Counted from the stretch's first letter, positions 7,932-18,131 are shown. The stretch: 64,000 nucleotides of DNA from Halegenticoccus tardaugens (GCF_004116405.1 NZ_SDIC01000011.1:108083-172082); one strand, 5' to 3'. A program made the numbers and translations. Notes: generated by a model not told the origin, from the sequence alone.

Positions 7932-10805
7932 ATGCCGAACAGCGAGCCCGCGTCGGGGGCGGCGGCGTTCGCCAGCCTCGGCGATCGGGTCCGCGACGCG
8001 CTCTCCGAACGCGGTTTCTCGACGCCGACCGAGCCGCAGCGCCGCGCGATCCCGCCGCTCGCCGCCGGGACCAACGCCCTCGTAATCGCGCCCACCGGGA
8101 CCGGCAAGACCGAGACGGCGATGCTCCCGGTGTTCGACTCGATCGTGGAGGCGGAGCCGCGGTTCGGGATCTCCGCGCTCTACGTCACCCCACTGCGGGC
8201 GCTCAACCGCGATATGCGCGAGCGACTGGAGTGGTGGGGCGAACACCTCGACGTCGACATCGGCGTCAGGCACGGCGACACGACGCAGTACCGGCGGCAG
8301 CGGCAGGCCGAGGAGCCGCCGGACGTGCTCGTGACGACGCCCGAGACGCTGCAGGCGATGCTGACAGGGAAGAAGCTCCGGAAGGCGCTCTCCGACGTGG
8401 AACACGTCGTCGTCGACGAGGTGCACGAACTCGCCTCGTCGAAGCGCGGGGCCCAGTTGACGGTCGCGCTGGAGCGGTTGCGGTCGCTCGCGGGACCCTA
8501 CCAGCGGATCGGCCTGTCGGCGACGGTCGGATCCCCCGAGGAGGTCGCCCGGTTCCTCACGGGCCATCGGGACGGGCTCCCGCCGGCGGAGGCGAGAGAG
8601 CGCGCGTTCGAGATCGTCGAGATCGACGTCGGCAGCAGGGTCGATTTCACCGTCGCGCGGCCGCGGGTGACGGAGGCGGACGAGCGGCTCGCCGGGACGC
8701 TGGCGACCGATCCCGAGATCGCGAGTCACGTCCGCGCCATCCGGGATCTCGTCCGCGAGAACACGTCGACGCTCGTGTTCGTCAACACCAGACAAACCGC
8801 CGAGGCGCTCGGCTCGCGATTCAAGAAACTCGGCGAGCCCGTCGGCGTCCACCACGGGTCCCTGTCGAAGGAGGCCCGGATCGACGTCGAGGACCGGTTC
8901 AAGGCCGGCGAGATCGACGGGCTCATCTGCACGTCGTCGATGGAGCTCGGAATCGACGTGGGCCGCGTCGATCACGTCGTCCAGTACAACAGCCCGCGGG
9001 AGGTCGCCCGCCTGCTCCAGCGTGTCGGCCGCGCCGGTCACAGAGCCGGCGTCACGAGCGAGGGGACGATCGTCACGAGCCACCCCGACGACACGCTCGA
9101 AGCGCTGGCGATCGCCCGTCGCGCGGCCGCGGGCGAGGTCGAACCCGCCAGCATCCACCACGGCAGCCTCGACGTCGTGGCGAACCAGATCGTCGGCGTC
9201 GTGATGGATCGCGGCGAGGTGAGCGCCCGGGAGGCGTACGAACTCGTCACGAGCGCGTACCCGTTCCGCGAGTTGACCGAGGAGGGGTTCAAAGCGGTCG
9301 TCCGCGAGCTGTCGGGCAACCGCCTGCTGTGGCTCGACGAGGAGAAGGACCTCCTGGAGAAGTCGGGCGGAACGTGGCAGTACTTCTACGCCAACCTCTC
9401 CATGATCCCCGACGAGGAGACGTACGAGGTCCACGACATGTCCTCGCGGAATAGAATCGGCACGCTCGACGAGCGGTTCGTCGTCAACTTCGCGGAGCCG
9501 GGGGAGGTGTTCGTCCAGCGCGGCGAGATGTGGCGGATCAACGACATCGACGAGGAGGAGGCGCGCGTCAACGTCGCTCCCATCGAGGATCCCGGCGGCG
9601 AGGTGCCGTCGTGGGTGGGCCGGGAGATTCCGGTTCCCGAGCCGGTCGCGCAGGAGGTCGGCGAGATGCGGGCCGTCGCGGCGGCCCAGTTCGAGGCGGG
9701 CGCGGACGCCGCGTCGGTCGCCCGCGAGTTCGCCGGCCGCTACCCGGCCGACGCGGACGCGATCCGGAACGCGCTGGAGCCGATCGAGCGCCAGGTCGAG
9801 GTCGGCGCGCCGGTGCCGACCGACGAGCGGATCGTCGTCGAAGGGCGGGGGCGGACGGTCGTCGTCAACGCGTGCTTCGGTCACAAGACCAACGAGACGC
9901 TCGGTAGACTCCTGTCGGCGCTCATCGGCCAGCGGACCGGATCGTCGGTGGGGATGGAGGTCGACCCCTACCGGATCGAGTTCGAGGTGCCGCCGAAGGT
10001 GAGCGTCGCGACGTTCGTCGAGGCGCTGGAGACGACGCGGCCGGAGCACGTCGAAGGGCTGCTCGAACTGGCGCTCAAGAACTCCGACTCGCTCAAGTTC
10101 ACGCTGGCGCAGGTCGCGGAGAAGTTCGGCGCGCTCAAGCGCTATCAGGGCAACGGTCGCTTCGGCGCGGACAGACTGCTCGCGGCGCTCTCCGACACGC
10201 CGGTCTACGACGAGGCGGTCCGCGAGGTGTTCCACCGCGATCTCGCGGTCGACGCGGCTGCGGATGCACTCCGACGGATTCGACGCGGCGACCTCGAACT
10301 CGCGACCGCGCGCGAGCGGACGCCGATCGGCACCGGCGGGCGGTCGAGCGGCAGGGAGCTACTGGTCCCGGAGAACGCGGACGCGAGCGTCATCGAAGCG
10401 ATCAGGGAGCGCATCAGAAACGACCGGGTCATCCTCCTGTGTCTGCACTGTGCGAAGTGGACGCGGAAGACGAAGGTGCGTCGGGTTCCGGACCGACCGG
10501 AGTGCCCCGAGTGCGGGTCGACGCGGATCGCCGCGCTGAACCCGTGGGACGAGGAGACGGTGAAGGCGGTCCGGTCGCGGGACAAAGACGAGGAGCAAGA
10601 GCGGCTGACCCGCCGGGCGTACCGCGCCGCGAACCTCGTCCAGAGCCACGGGAAGCAGGCCGTGATCGCGATGGCGGCGCGCGGCGTCGGGCCGCAGAAC
10701 GCCGCGCGCATCATCGCGAAGCTCCGCGAGGACGAGGACGACTTCTACCGGGACATCCTGGCGCAGGAGCGTCAGTACGCCCGGACGCAGTCTTTCTGGG
10801 ACTGA
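7932..10805 (+). CDS. lhr: Lhr-type superfamily 2 ATP-dependent helicase
   Basis: 957 residues. It unwinds nucleic acid 3'-5' in repair or RNA metabolism. Motifs: Q-like region about 35, Walker A APTGTGKTET at about 53-62, Walker B DEVHEL at about 162 (DEVH type), SATVG at about 195, GVHHGSLSKEAR at about 305, and QRVGRAGHR at about 363. Lhr core winged-helix and linker regions follow to about 820. The C-terminus adds a zinc ribbon (CLHC at about 836, CPECG at about 858) and a helical tail. An open frame extends about 600 bases upstream, but that part has no family similarity. ATG 7932, just before SEPASGAAAFASLGDRVRDAL, gives the family length. Confidence 0.93.
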   Translation: MPNSEPASGAAAFASLGDRVRDALSERGFSTPTEPQRRAIPPLAAGTNALVIAPTGTGKTETAMLPVFDSIVEAEPRFGISALYVTPLRALNRDMRERLEWWGEHLDVDIGVRHGDTTQYRRQRQAEEPPDVLVTTPETLQAMLTGKKLRKALSDVEHVVVDEVHELASSKRGAQLTVALERLRSLAGPYQRIGLSATVGSPEEVARFLTGHRDGLPPAEARERAFEIVEIDVGSRVDFTVARPRVTEADERLAGTLATDPEIASHVRAIRDLVRENTSTLVFVNTRQTAEALGSRFKKLGEPVGVHHGSLSKEARIDVEDRFKAGEIDGLICTSSMELGIDVGRVDHVVQYNSPREVARLLQRVGRAGHRAGVTSEGTIVTSHPDDTLEALAIARRAAAGEVEPASIHHGSLDVVANQIVGVVMDRGEVSAREAYELVTSAYPFRELTEEGFKAVVRELSGNRLLWLDEEKDLLEKSGGTWQYFYANLSMIPDEETYEVHDMSSRNRIGTLDERFVVNFAEPGEVFVQRGEMWRINDIDEEEARVNVAPIEDPGGEVPSWVGREIPVPEPVAQEVGEMRAVAAAQFEAGADAASVAREFAGRYPADADAIRNALEPIERQVEVGAPVPTDERIVVEGRGRTVVVNACFGHKTNETLGRLLSALIGQRTGSSVGMEVDPYRIEFEVPPKVSVATFVEALETTRPEHVEGLLELALKNSDSLKFTLAQVAEKFGALKRYQGNGRFGADRLLAALSDTPVYDEAVREVFHRDLAVDAAADALRRIRRGDLELATARERTPIGTGGRSSGRELLVPENADASVIEAIRERIRNDRVILLCLHCAKWTRKTKVRRVPDRPECPECGSTRIAALNPWDEETVKAVRSRDKDEEQERLTRRAYRAANLVQSHGKQAVIAMAARGVGPQNAARIIAKLREDEDDFYRDILAQERQYARTQSFWD

Positions 10806-10818
10806 GCGGAATCCGCCG

Positions 10819-11211
10819 TCACTCGTCGACCATCCAGTTTCCCAGCACCTCCGTCACCGCCGCCGACAGCGCCTCGAAGTCCTGCATCGTGATGCCGTCC
10901 GTGGTCACGAACACGCCCGTGTCCTCGGTGGTGATGCGGACGAGGTACCCGTTGTCGAAGACGCGGATCGTGTAGCGGTAGTCGCCGAGCTCCGACCCGC
11001 GGTAGGCGTCCTGCGTGGTCTTGAAGTCGTGCCACTCGTTGCCGATGAAGGAACTGAGGTCGGCGTCCTGCCGGAGGTCCTCCCGGAGGTAGACCTGCTC
11101 GTAGTCGAACCGGTTGAAGTAGGTGAGCGATCGGAGGCTGTCGCCGGCGGCGGTGCGGCACACGGTCGTGAGTCGGTCCCTCGCCTGAGGGGTCAGCAAG
11201 CCGTCGTCCAT
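10819..11211 (-). CDS. conserved haloarchaeal protein (DUF7522-like)
   Basis: 130 residues, mixed alpha/beta, no signal or membrane segment. Recognisable blocks are LRSLTYFNRFDYEQVYLR, YRYTIRVFDNGYLVRI and GVFVTTDGITMQDFEAL. I recall this as a widespread haloarchaeal family of unknown function (DUF7522, from memory). Convergent with the helicase (13 bp between stops) and divergent from the citrate-synthase gene. Confidence 0.8.
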   Translation of the reverse strand: MDDGLLTPQARDRLTTVCRTAAGDSLRSLTYFNRFDYEQVYLREDLRQDADLSSFIGNEWHDFKTTQDAYRGSELGDYRYTIRVFDNGYLVRITTEDTGVFVTTDGITMQDFEALSAAVTEVLGNWMVDE

Positions 11212-11327
11212 CGTCCGTGTGGGCGCGACCCACCCACATATAACCGAGGGGGAAAACGGCGACCGCGATCGAAGAAGCGAAAGCCGACCCGCGCAAGCGA
11301 TTTGACGGTCCGGCGTCGAGAGACGCC

Positions 11328-12524
11328 ATGGGAACCGACGAACTCAGGGCGGGGCTGGAGAACGTCGTCGTCGCGGAGACGCGGCTCAGCTCGGTCGACG
11401 GCGAGGCCGGCGAACTGCTCGTCGCAGGCTATCCGATCGAAGAACTCGCGCCGAACGCGTCGTTCGAGGAGACGCTGTACCTGCTCCGCAACGGCCGCCT
11501 GCCGACCGCGGACGAACTCGACGACTTCCGCGAGAAGCTCGCGTCGCGTCGATCGATCCCGGACGCCACGATCGACCTGCTCCGCGCCGCCGCCGAAGAC
11601 GACGGCCAGTCGGCGATGGACGCCCTCCGGATGGGCGCGGCGACGCTGAGCCTCGGGGCGGCCGACGGAAGGGGCGGCGAGGGTGAGCGGGAGCGAGAGG
11701 ACGAAAGCGGGCCGGTCGGCGGCGACCCCGATCGGGACTCGCTCTCGCTCGTCGCCGCGTTTCCGACGGTCGTCGCCGCATACTGGCGGCTTCGGAGCGG
11801 CGAGGAGCCCGTCGACCCGCGGCCGGACCTCCGGCACGCGGCGAACTACCTCCGCATGCTGACCGGCGAACTGCCGACCGAGGCGGAGACGTGGGGGCTG
11901 GAGACGTACCTGAACGCGGTCGTCGACCACGGGCTGAACGCCTCGACGTTCACCGCGCGGACGATCGCCTCGACCGAGTCGGACCTCGTCTCGGCGATCA
12001 CCGGCGCGGTCGGGGCGCTGAAGGGGCCGCTTCACGGCGGCGCGCCGGGACCGGTGCTGGCGATGCTCCTCGACGTGGACGAGTCGGGCGACGCCGAGGG
12101 GTACCTCCGGGAGAAACTCGACGCGGGCGAGCGGATCATGGGCTTCGGCCACCGGGTGTACCGGGTTCGCGACCCGCGCGCCGCGGTCCTCTCCGACGCC
12201 GCGGAGCGGTTCTACGCGGCCGAATCCGGCGGCGACGAGGCGTTCTTCGAGTCGGCGCGGACGTTCGAGGGGACCGCCGTCGACCTCCTCGCGGAGTACA
12301 AGCCGGGGCGAAACCTGGAGACGAACGTCGAGTTCTACACGGCGGTCCTCCTCCACGGGGTCGGGGTCCCGCAGGAGCTGTTCTCCGCGACGTTCGGCGT
12401 CGCCCGAGTCGGCGGCTGGACGGCGCACTGCCTCGAACAGCTGGACGACAACCGTCTCATCCGCCCCCGCTCGCGCTACGTCGGCGCGAGGGGGAGGGAG
12501 TGGACGCCGATCGAGGATCGGTGA
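11328..12524 (+). CDS. citZ: citrate synthase-family protein (citrate or 2-methylcitrate synthase)
   Basis: 398 residues. The family condenses acetyl-CoA (or propionyl-CoA) with oxaloacetate. Seen: GPLHGGAPGPV at about 234 with the first catalytic His, GFGHRVYRVRDPR at about 271 with the second, and arginine-rich YKPGRN before the third site. The third site reads NVEFYTA with Glu335, where canonical enzymes have Asp (NVDFYSG). An extra Gly/Glu/Arg-rich loop at about 113-142 interrupts the large domain. The Glu and the loop suggest a divergent paralogue, perhaps with altered substrate or low activity. Whether it is the main TCA enzyme cannot be decided here. It stands alone between hypothetical and cdc48 genes. 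Confidence 0.82.
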   Translation: MGTDELRAGLENVVVAETRLSSVDGEAGELLVAGYPIEELAPNASFEETLYLLRNGRLPTADELDDFREKLASRRSIPDATIDLLRAAAEDDGQSAMDALRMGAATLSLGAADGRGGEGEREREDESGPVGGDPDRDSLSLVAAFPTVVAAYWRLRSGEEPVDPRPDLRHAANYLRMLTGELPTEAETWGLETYLNAVVDHGLNASTFTARTIASTESDLVSAITGAVGALKGPLHGGAPGPVLAMLLDVDESGDAEGYLREKLDAGERIMGFGHRVYRVRDPRAAVLSDAAERFYAAESGGDEAFFESARTFEGTAVDLLAEYKPGRNLETNVEFYTAVLLHGVGVPQELFSATFGVARVGGWTAHCLEQLDDNRLIRPRSRYVGARGREWTPIEDR

Positions 12525-12573
12525 TCTCGGTCGACGGCCGCACACCCGCACATCCGCACACGCGCCGATGCGC

Positions 12574-14802
12574 TCACCCCAGCGTCGCCCCGACGGTCTC
12601 CAGCGCCGCCTCGAAGTGCTCGGGGCGGAGCACCACCTCGTCGGCCCGCTCGTTCGCCTCCTCGGGGTCGTACGCCTCCGCGACCTCCCGGATGGCGAGC
12701 ACCGCGGCCTCCCGACAGACCGCCGTGAGGTCGGCCCCGGAGTAGCCGTCGGTCCGCGCGGCGAGGTCGTCGAGGTCGACGTCCGACGCGAGCGGCTTCT
12801 CGCGGGTGTGCACCCCGAGGATCGCCCGCCGGGCCGCCTCGTCCGGCGCGGGGACCTCGACGTGCGATTCGAGGCGGCCGGGGCGCAACAGCGCCGGATC
12901 GAGCGCACCGCGTCGGTTCGTCGCCGCGAGCACGACGAGGTTCGGGTTGTCGGCCGCGTTGTCGAGTTCGGTGAGCAGCTGGGAGACGACGCGCTCGCCG
13001 ACGCCGGAGTCGCCGCCCGCCGCGTCCCGGTTCCCGGCGATCGCGTCGATCTCGTCGAAGAAGACGATCGCCGGGGCGGCCTGGCGGGCGCGCTCGAACA
13101 CCTCGCGGACCGCCTTTTCGGACTCGCCGACGTAGCGGTCGAGCAGTTCGGGGCCGGCGACGTGGATGAAGTTGACCTCGCTCTCGCCGGCGATGGCGCG
13201 CGCGAGGAGCGTCTTGCCGGTCCCGGGCGGGCCGTACAGGAGCACGCCGGACGGCGGGGCGGCGTTCGCCGCCTCGAACAGCGGGCCGTAGGCGAGCGGC
13301 CACGTGACCGCCTGCTCCAGCGTCGCCTTCGCGTCGGTCAATCCGCCGACGTGCTCGAAGGTCGTCGTCGGCTGCTCGGCGACGTACTCGCGCATCGCGC
13401 TCGGCTCGACGGCCGCGAGCGCCGCCTCGACGTCCGCGCGGGTCACTTCGAGGTCGTCGAGCGAGACCCGCTCGCCCTCCCTGCGGCTGCGTCGCAGGGC
13501 GGTCATCGCGGCTTCCTTCGCCAGCGATTCGAGGTCGGCCCCGACGAAGCCGTGGGTGCGCGAGGCGACGCGTCCGAGGTCGACGTCCGACGCGAGCGGC
13601 ATGTTCCGCGTGTGAACGTCGAGGATTTCGCGTCGTCCCCTCTCGTTCGGGACGCCGATCTCGATCTCGCGGTCGAACCGCCCCCCGCGCCGCAGCGCCG
13701 GGTCCAGCACGTCGACGCGGTTCGTCGCGCCGATGACGATAACCTCGCGGCGGGCGTCCAGCCCGTCCATAAGTGTGAGAAGCTGCCCGACGACGCGGTT
13801 CTCCACGTCGCCGCCGTCGTCGCGCTTTCCGGCGATCGAGTCGATCTCGTCGAAGAAGACGATCGCCGGGGCGTTCGACGCCGCCTCCTCGAACCGTTCC
13901 CTGAGCTTCTCCTCGCTTTCTCCCTTGAACTTCGAGATGATCTCCGGGCCGGAGATGGTGATGAACGTCGCGTCCACCTCGTTCGCGACGGCCTTCGCGA
14001 TGAGCGTCTTGCCGGTCCCGGGCGGCCCGTGCAGGAGGACGCCCTTCGGCGGTTCGATGCCGAGCCGGGCGAACACCTCCGGTTCCGAGAGCGGGAGTTC
14101 GATCATCTCGCGGACGAGGTCGAGTTCGTCGTCTAGACCGCCGATGTCCTCGTAGGTGACGCCGGTCCGCACGTCCGCCGTCGACCCGCCGACCGTCACC
14201 CGAACGCCGTCGTCCGCCGGTTCCGCGCCGACGTCGTCGATTCGGTCGCGCCCCGTCCCGCCGCGCTCGTTCCCGCGGCGCTTCGTCCCGTCGCGCTCGC
14301 GCATCGAGACGGTCACCCTCGTGTCGTCCGTGACGCGGACGGTTCCGTCCGGCGTCGTCGCGGCGACGACGAACGCGCCGCCGCCGAGCCGTTCGAGGTG
14401 TACCTGCTCGCCCTCGTGGACCGGGCGGTCGAGCAGATCGCGCTTCGCCGCCTCGACGATCGTCTCGCGGTCCACGTCGGCGGCTTCGAGACCGGGCGGC
14501 GCGGCGATCGTCACGGCCGTCGCCTCGCGGACGGAAACCTTCGACACGCGGACGGTTTCGCCGATCTTGACGCCGGCGTTGGCCCGCGTGTCGGCGTCGA
14601 CCTGTATCGTGCCGGCGGGCACGCCGCCCCGGGCGGGCCACACCTTGGCGACCGTCTCGCGCCCCCCGGCGATGACGACGGTGTCGCCGCTCAGGACGCC
14701 GAGCCGTCGCCGCGCCGCTTCGGGGAGGCGGGCGATACCGCGACCCGCGTCGCGCTTTTCCGCGCTTCGAACCGCGAGTTCGAGGCCCGTCTCGTCGCTC
14801 AT
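12574..14802 (-). CDS. cdc48: Cdc48/VCP-family AAA+ ATPase
   Basis: 742 residues. A double-ring unfoldase that remodels and extracts proteins for degradation. N domain at about 5-165 (double-psi barrel: [19 protein letters not shown]). D1 ATPase: Walker A GPPGTGKT at 259-266, Walker [10 protein letters not shown] at about 316-323, arginine-containing GGRFDREI at about 373-380. D2: second Walker A at 524-531, then VFFDEIDAI and LLRPGRLE. A charged linker at about 168-212 is longer than usual. The C-terminus lacks the long eukaryotic tail, as in archaea. Convergent with citZ. Confidence 0.96.
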   Translation of the reverse strand: MSDETGLELAVRSAEKRDAGRGIARLPEAARRRLGVLSGDTVVIAGGRETVAKVWPARGGVPAGTIQVDADTRANAGVKIGETVRVSKVSVREATAVTIAAPPGLEAADVDRETIVEAAKRDLLDRPVHEGEQVHLERLGGGAFVVAATTPDGTVRVTDDTRVTVSMRERDGTKRRGNERGGTGRDRIDDVGAEPADDGVRVTVGGSTADVRTGVTYEDIGGLDDELDLVREMIELPLSEPEVFARLGIEPPKGVLLHGPPGTGKTLIAKAVANEVDATFITISGPEIISKFKGESEEKLRERFEEAASNAPAIVFFDEIDSIAGKRDDGGDVENRVVGQLLTLMDGLDARREVIVIGATNRVDVLDPALRRGGRFDREIEIGVPNERGRREILDVHTRNMPLASDVDLGRVASRTHGFVGADLESLAKEAAMTALRRSRREGERVSLDDLEVTRADVEAALAAVEPSAMREYVAEQPTTTFEHVGGLTDAKATLEQAVTWPLAYGPLFEAANAAPPSGVLLYGPPGTGKTLLARAIAGESEVNFIHVAGPELLDRYVGESEKAVREVFERARQAAPAIVFFDEIDAIAGNRDAAGGDSGVGERVVSQLLTELDNAADNPNLVVLAATNRRGALDPALLRPGRLESHVEVPAPDEAARRAILGVHTREKPLASDVDLDDLAARTDGYSGADLTAVCREAAVLAIREVAEAYDPEEANERADEVVLRPEHFEAALETVGATLG

Positions 14803-14893
14803 GTCGTCGCCTTGGTTCGGGCCCGCCTTTACGCTTCCTCAGCCGACGTCCCCCCGTTGTCGGTCCCGGCGCGCAGCCCGCGACCGGAGTAAC

Positions 14894-14903
14894 CGATATA
14901 TTC
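14894..14903 (+). promoter_or_regulatory. TATA-like box for the small zinc-finger gene
   Basis: CGATATATTC at 14894-14903, centred about 26 nt before ATG 14925, which fits a leaderless haloarchaeal transcript. Confidence 0.6.
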
Positions 14904-14924
14904 CGTGGTATCCCATCACACGCC

Positions 14925-15059
14925 ATGGTGACCGCCACGCAGCGCGAGGAGGGGACCTGGTACGAGTGCGAAAAGTGCGGACTGCTGTTCGACGATCGCG
15001 AGGACGCGGCGCAGCACGAGGAGAACTGCGACACCGACTCGCCGTCGTACCTGCAGTAG
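14925..15059 (+). CDS. 44-aa C2HC zinc-finger protein (DUF7128-like)
   Basis: 44-residue protein with one zinc finger: YECEKCGLLF then H-x4-C, giving C-x2-C-x12-H-x4-C. It ends SPSYLQ. This is a very conserved haloarchaeal microprotein as I recall it (DUF7128 from memory). Function unknown; a nucleic-acid or protein-binding role is the usual guess for such fingers. The gene has its own TATA-like box and is divergent from cdc48. Confidence 0.85.
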   Translation: MVTATQREEGTWYECEKCGLLFDDREDAAQHEENCDTDSPSYLQ

Positions 15060-15142
15060 CGTCGGCACGGTTCGGGAGCGCGGACGGGGATCGACGGCCG
15101 AACCGCCGCCGTCGACGTGGAATGCGACCGGGTGGGGACGGA

Positions 15143-15376
15143 CTACCGATGCTCCTCCGCCAGCCGCTCCGCGTGCGCCTTCGACGCCGCCTCCTCCCAT
15201 CGAACCTTCGTCGCGGTGCCGTACGCGAGCGCCTCCTTCAGTTCGTCGCGCAGCGGCCCGACGCCGAGTTCGACGACCTCACCGTCGGCGTCGCCGAGTT
15301 CGTACACGCCGTAGCGGGTCGGCGCGCGCGCGACCGTCTCCCTGTCGAGGGTCCGCCAGCGCTTCCGGAGGCTCAT
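15143..15376 (-). CDS. conserved haloarchaeal protein (DUF7508-like)
   Basis: 77 residues beginning MSLRKRWRTLDRETV, with core APTRYGVYELGD and end AHAERLAEEHR. Start chosen at ATG 15376, which overlaps the stop of the upstream gene (ATGA); a longer frame upstream is only a shadow of that gene. The RYGVYEL-x-GVG-LRDEL layout resembles a GIY-YIG-like or UvrC-N-like small fold (weak inference). Translationally coupled second gene of a two-gene operon. Confidence 0.82.
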   Translation of the reverse strand: MSLRKRWRTLDRETVARAPTRYGVYELGDADGEVVELGVGPLRDELKEALAYGTATKVRWEEAASKAHAERLAEEHR

Positions 15377-15870
15377 TCGTCGCCGTCGTCTCCGTCGGCG
15401 CGGTCGCCCTCGTCTCCGTCGGCGTTCTCGCCGTCGGCGTTCGGGTCGCTCACGAACTCGAAGCTCTCCTCGCCCCAGTCGTCCTCGACGAAGACGAAGA
15501 CCCGCCCGCGGGCGATCTCGGGGTCGGCCTCGATCTCGTTTCGCTGGCCGCCCGCCCGGCGGACGGTCACGCCGGGGAACACCTCCTCCTCCTCGCCCGG
15601 TTGGAGGATGATCCGACCGACGCCGGTGTCTTCGAGGATGTCGTCGTGGGTCTTGAGATCGTTGACGTACAGCATCACGCCCTCCGTCTCGGTCGGGTCG
15701 GTGACGAGGACGTGCGTCTCCTTGCCGGGACCGGTCGTGAGGGCGTCCGTCACCGTCTTCGGGACGCCGCGGTACACCGTCCGCCGACCGTCGAGGTACT
15801 CCACCTGCACGCCGTACTCGAGGAGTTCGATCCCGAGGGTGCTCGGGGCGACGTCGTTGCGCGCGCTCAT
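15373..15870 (-). CDS. DUF5796 family protein
   Basis: 165 residues. The body (GIELLEYGVQVEYLDGRRTV, ETHVLVTDPTETEGVMLYVN, GRIILQPGEEEEVFPGVTVRR) matches the haloarchaeal DUF5796 family as I recall it. The last 30 residues are a low-complexity Asp/Gly/Glu tail. Function unknown. First gene of the pair with the 77-aa protein (four-base overlap). Confidence 0.85.
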   Translation of the reverse strand: MSARNDVAPSTLGIELLEYGVQVEYLDGRRTVYRGVPKTVTDALTTGPGKETHVLVTDPTETEGVMLYVNDLKTHDDILEDTGVGRIILQPGEEEEVFPGVTVRRAGGQRNEIEADPEIARGRVFVFVEDDWGEESFEFVSDPNADGENADGDEGDRADGDDGDE

Positions 15871-16003
15871 GGTCGTCCACTACCGGCGGCGGTGGGAAAA
15901 GGCTCGCGTCTCGGCGGCGGGGGAAACGAAGGGACGGCGGGAGGGATCGAGCGAAATCCGCGCGGACCGGCACACCTAAACGCCTCCTCGTCCGTCACCC
16001 CGT

Positions 16004-16900
<897 letters not shown>

Positions 16901-16931
16901 ACGGACGAACACGAACGCGAGGACGAGGCGC

Positions 16932-17228
16932 ATGAGCGAGGATCGACCGACGCCCGAGGGCATGACGCTCGACGAACTGCGCGAGGAGATCGAGGAGATC
17001 GACCGGGACATCGTCGAACTGATCGCCCGACGGACGTACGTCGCCGACACCATCGCGCGGGTGAAAGCGGAACGCGACCTCCCGACGACCGACGAGTCGC
17101 AGGAAGCGCAGGTGATGGAACGGGCGGGCGAAAACGCCGAGCGGTTCGAGGTCGACGCGAACCTCGTGAAGGCGATCTTCCGGCTGTTGATCGAGTTGAA
17201 CAAGGTCGAGCAAAGGAACCAGAGATAG
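16932..17228 (+). CDS. chorismate mutase (AroQ class)
   Basis: 98 residues, all helical. Converts chorismate to prephenate for Phe/Tyr synthesis. AroQ features: LDELREEIEEIDRDIVELIARR with the conserved Arg, KAERDLP, and the second helix QVMERAGENAERF. Length is that of a stand-alone AroQ domain. It lies directly behind shikimate kinase in the pathway operon. It is the last GC-rich gene before the low-GC island. Confidence 0.95.
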   Translation: MSEDRPTPEGMTLDELREEIEEIDRDIVELIARRTYVADTIARVKAERDLPTTDESQEAQVMERAGENAERFEVDANLVKAIFRLLIELNKVEQRNQR

Positions 17229-17401
17229 CTGAATTCGGCATCCTCAGCCACTATAAGCCGATGATTGAATATCTTCCGGTTGCTGTTCAGATAACCCCCA
17301 TTGAAGCTGGCTGGCGTCGGTGACTCTACAGAGGCTAATCAAGCCAGCGTGTGAGAAACTATTAGGCCAGAGGGTCAACCTCTATCAAGGGTAAAGATTC
17401 G

Positions 17402-17497
17402 ATGACCAAACCTCCCGACGACCCGACTAACCAACTGACGGACGAGGAGCGGCCCACCGTTCGCATTCCCGAGTATATGAGTGGTATGAGGTCGTGA
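17402..17497 (+). CDS. 31-aa ORF coupled to, or broken off, the next ORF
   Basis: MTKPPDDPTNQLTDEERPTV is the start of a 31-residue frame. Its stop TGA overlaps the GTG of the following ORF (GTGA at 17494-17497). The sequence looks like a real N-terminus (Pro/Asp-rich, DEERPTVRIPEY). The neighbouring frame continues as EWYEVVSWSEVDAEWWEH, so one base change near 17475-17490 would fuse both into one protein of about 115 aa. Either translational coupling or a frameshift is possible. Confidence 0.45.
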   Translation: MTKPPDDPTNQLTDEERPTVRIPEYMSGMRS

Positions 17498-17760
17498 GTT
17501 GGTCGGAGGTCGATGCCGAGTGGTGGGAACACGTACAGACAGCACGGCGTGTCCACGCACAGGTCGTCGAAGAGTATGCGGATTCGCCCGGAGTGGTGTA
17601 CATCGAGCGGTCACGAGGCGATTCAGAGATTGCGGGCTATGCAACTACCGTTATCACGATTATAGTTGAAGAGGATGCCCCAGTGTTGGACGTTCCTGAT
17701 GAAATCGAAGGAATCCCGATTAGCATAGAAGTCGGAGAAATCAAAGATACAATCAACTGA
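17494..17760 (+). CDS. hypothetical protein, possibly the 3' part of a frameshifted gene
   Basis: 88 residues from a GTG. Contains DAEWWEHVQTARRVHAQVVE (helical), VVYIERSRGDSEIAGYATTV and an end DEIEGIPISIEVGEI. Codon use is AT-richer than the core genome. I do not recognise a family. The D-EIEG-PI-IEVGEI segment resembles the N-terminal strand pattern of some small beta proteins, which is not enough to assign function. Followed by 130 bp and then vapB. Confidence 0.5.
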   Translation: MSWSEVDAEWWEHVQTARRVHAQVVEEYADSPGVVYIERSRGDSEIAGYATTVITIIVEEDAPVLDVPDEIEGIPISIEVGEIKDTIN

Positions 17761-17859
17761 ATGACGTTTCAGTAGCCAAATTCCCTGTTACGAGTTGCTT
17801 CTCGTGAAACGAGTCACCGTGAGTTGACGGTCTCGCTTCGAAATCGTTGATACCGTAAG

Positions 17860-17875
17860 ACACAGTATTCTGTGT
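17860..17875 (+). promoter_or_regulatory. palindrome over the vapBC promoter
   Basis: ACACAG-TATT-CTGTGT is an exact inverted repeat at 17860-17875. Its TATT centre lies about 24 nt before ATG 17892, where the TATA box of a leaderless transcript should be. An RHH antitoxin binding here would block the promoter, the usual autoregulation of such modules (inference). Confidence 0.65.
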
Positions 17876-17891
17876 TTCTATAGATATACAC

Positions 17892-18122
17892 ATGCCCACC
17901 ATCACTGTGAATGTGGACGATGCGCTCAAAGAGCGGATGGAGAAGCACCCGGAAATCAACTGGAGCGAGGTCACTCGACAGGCTATCCAAGACAAAATCG
18001 AGAAGCTCGAACTGATGGACGAACTCACCGCCGACAGCGAACTCACCAACGCCGACGTTGACGAAATCGCTGCCAAAATCAACGAGAGTGCCCGGAAGCG
18101 CCTCGAAGAGGAGTCGGAGTAG
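17892..18122 (+). CDS. vapB: VapB-type antitoxin (ribbon-helix-helix)
   Basis: 76 residues. N-terminal beta strand TITVNVDDALKERME followed by two helices (WSEVTRQAIQDKIEKLE) is a ribbon-helix-helix DNA-binding domain. The C-terminal third (ADVDEIAAKINESARKRLEE) is the probable toxin-wrapping helix. It neutralises the PIN toxin encoded 9 bp downstream and likely represses the operon through the palindrome at 17860-17875. AT-richer than the core genome. Confidence 0.88.
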   Translation: MPTITVNVDDALKERMEKHPEINWSEVTRQAIQDKIEKLELMDELTADSELTNADVDEIAAKINESARKRLEEESE

Positions 18123-18131
18123 TTCTGACGG

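Noticed and set aside
12476..15034. 852-codon minus-strand frame in a different phase across cdc48
   Set aside because: Arg-rich shadow of the AAA+ ATPase; contains no domain of its own.
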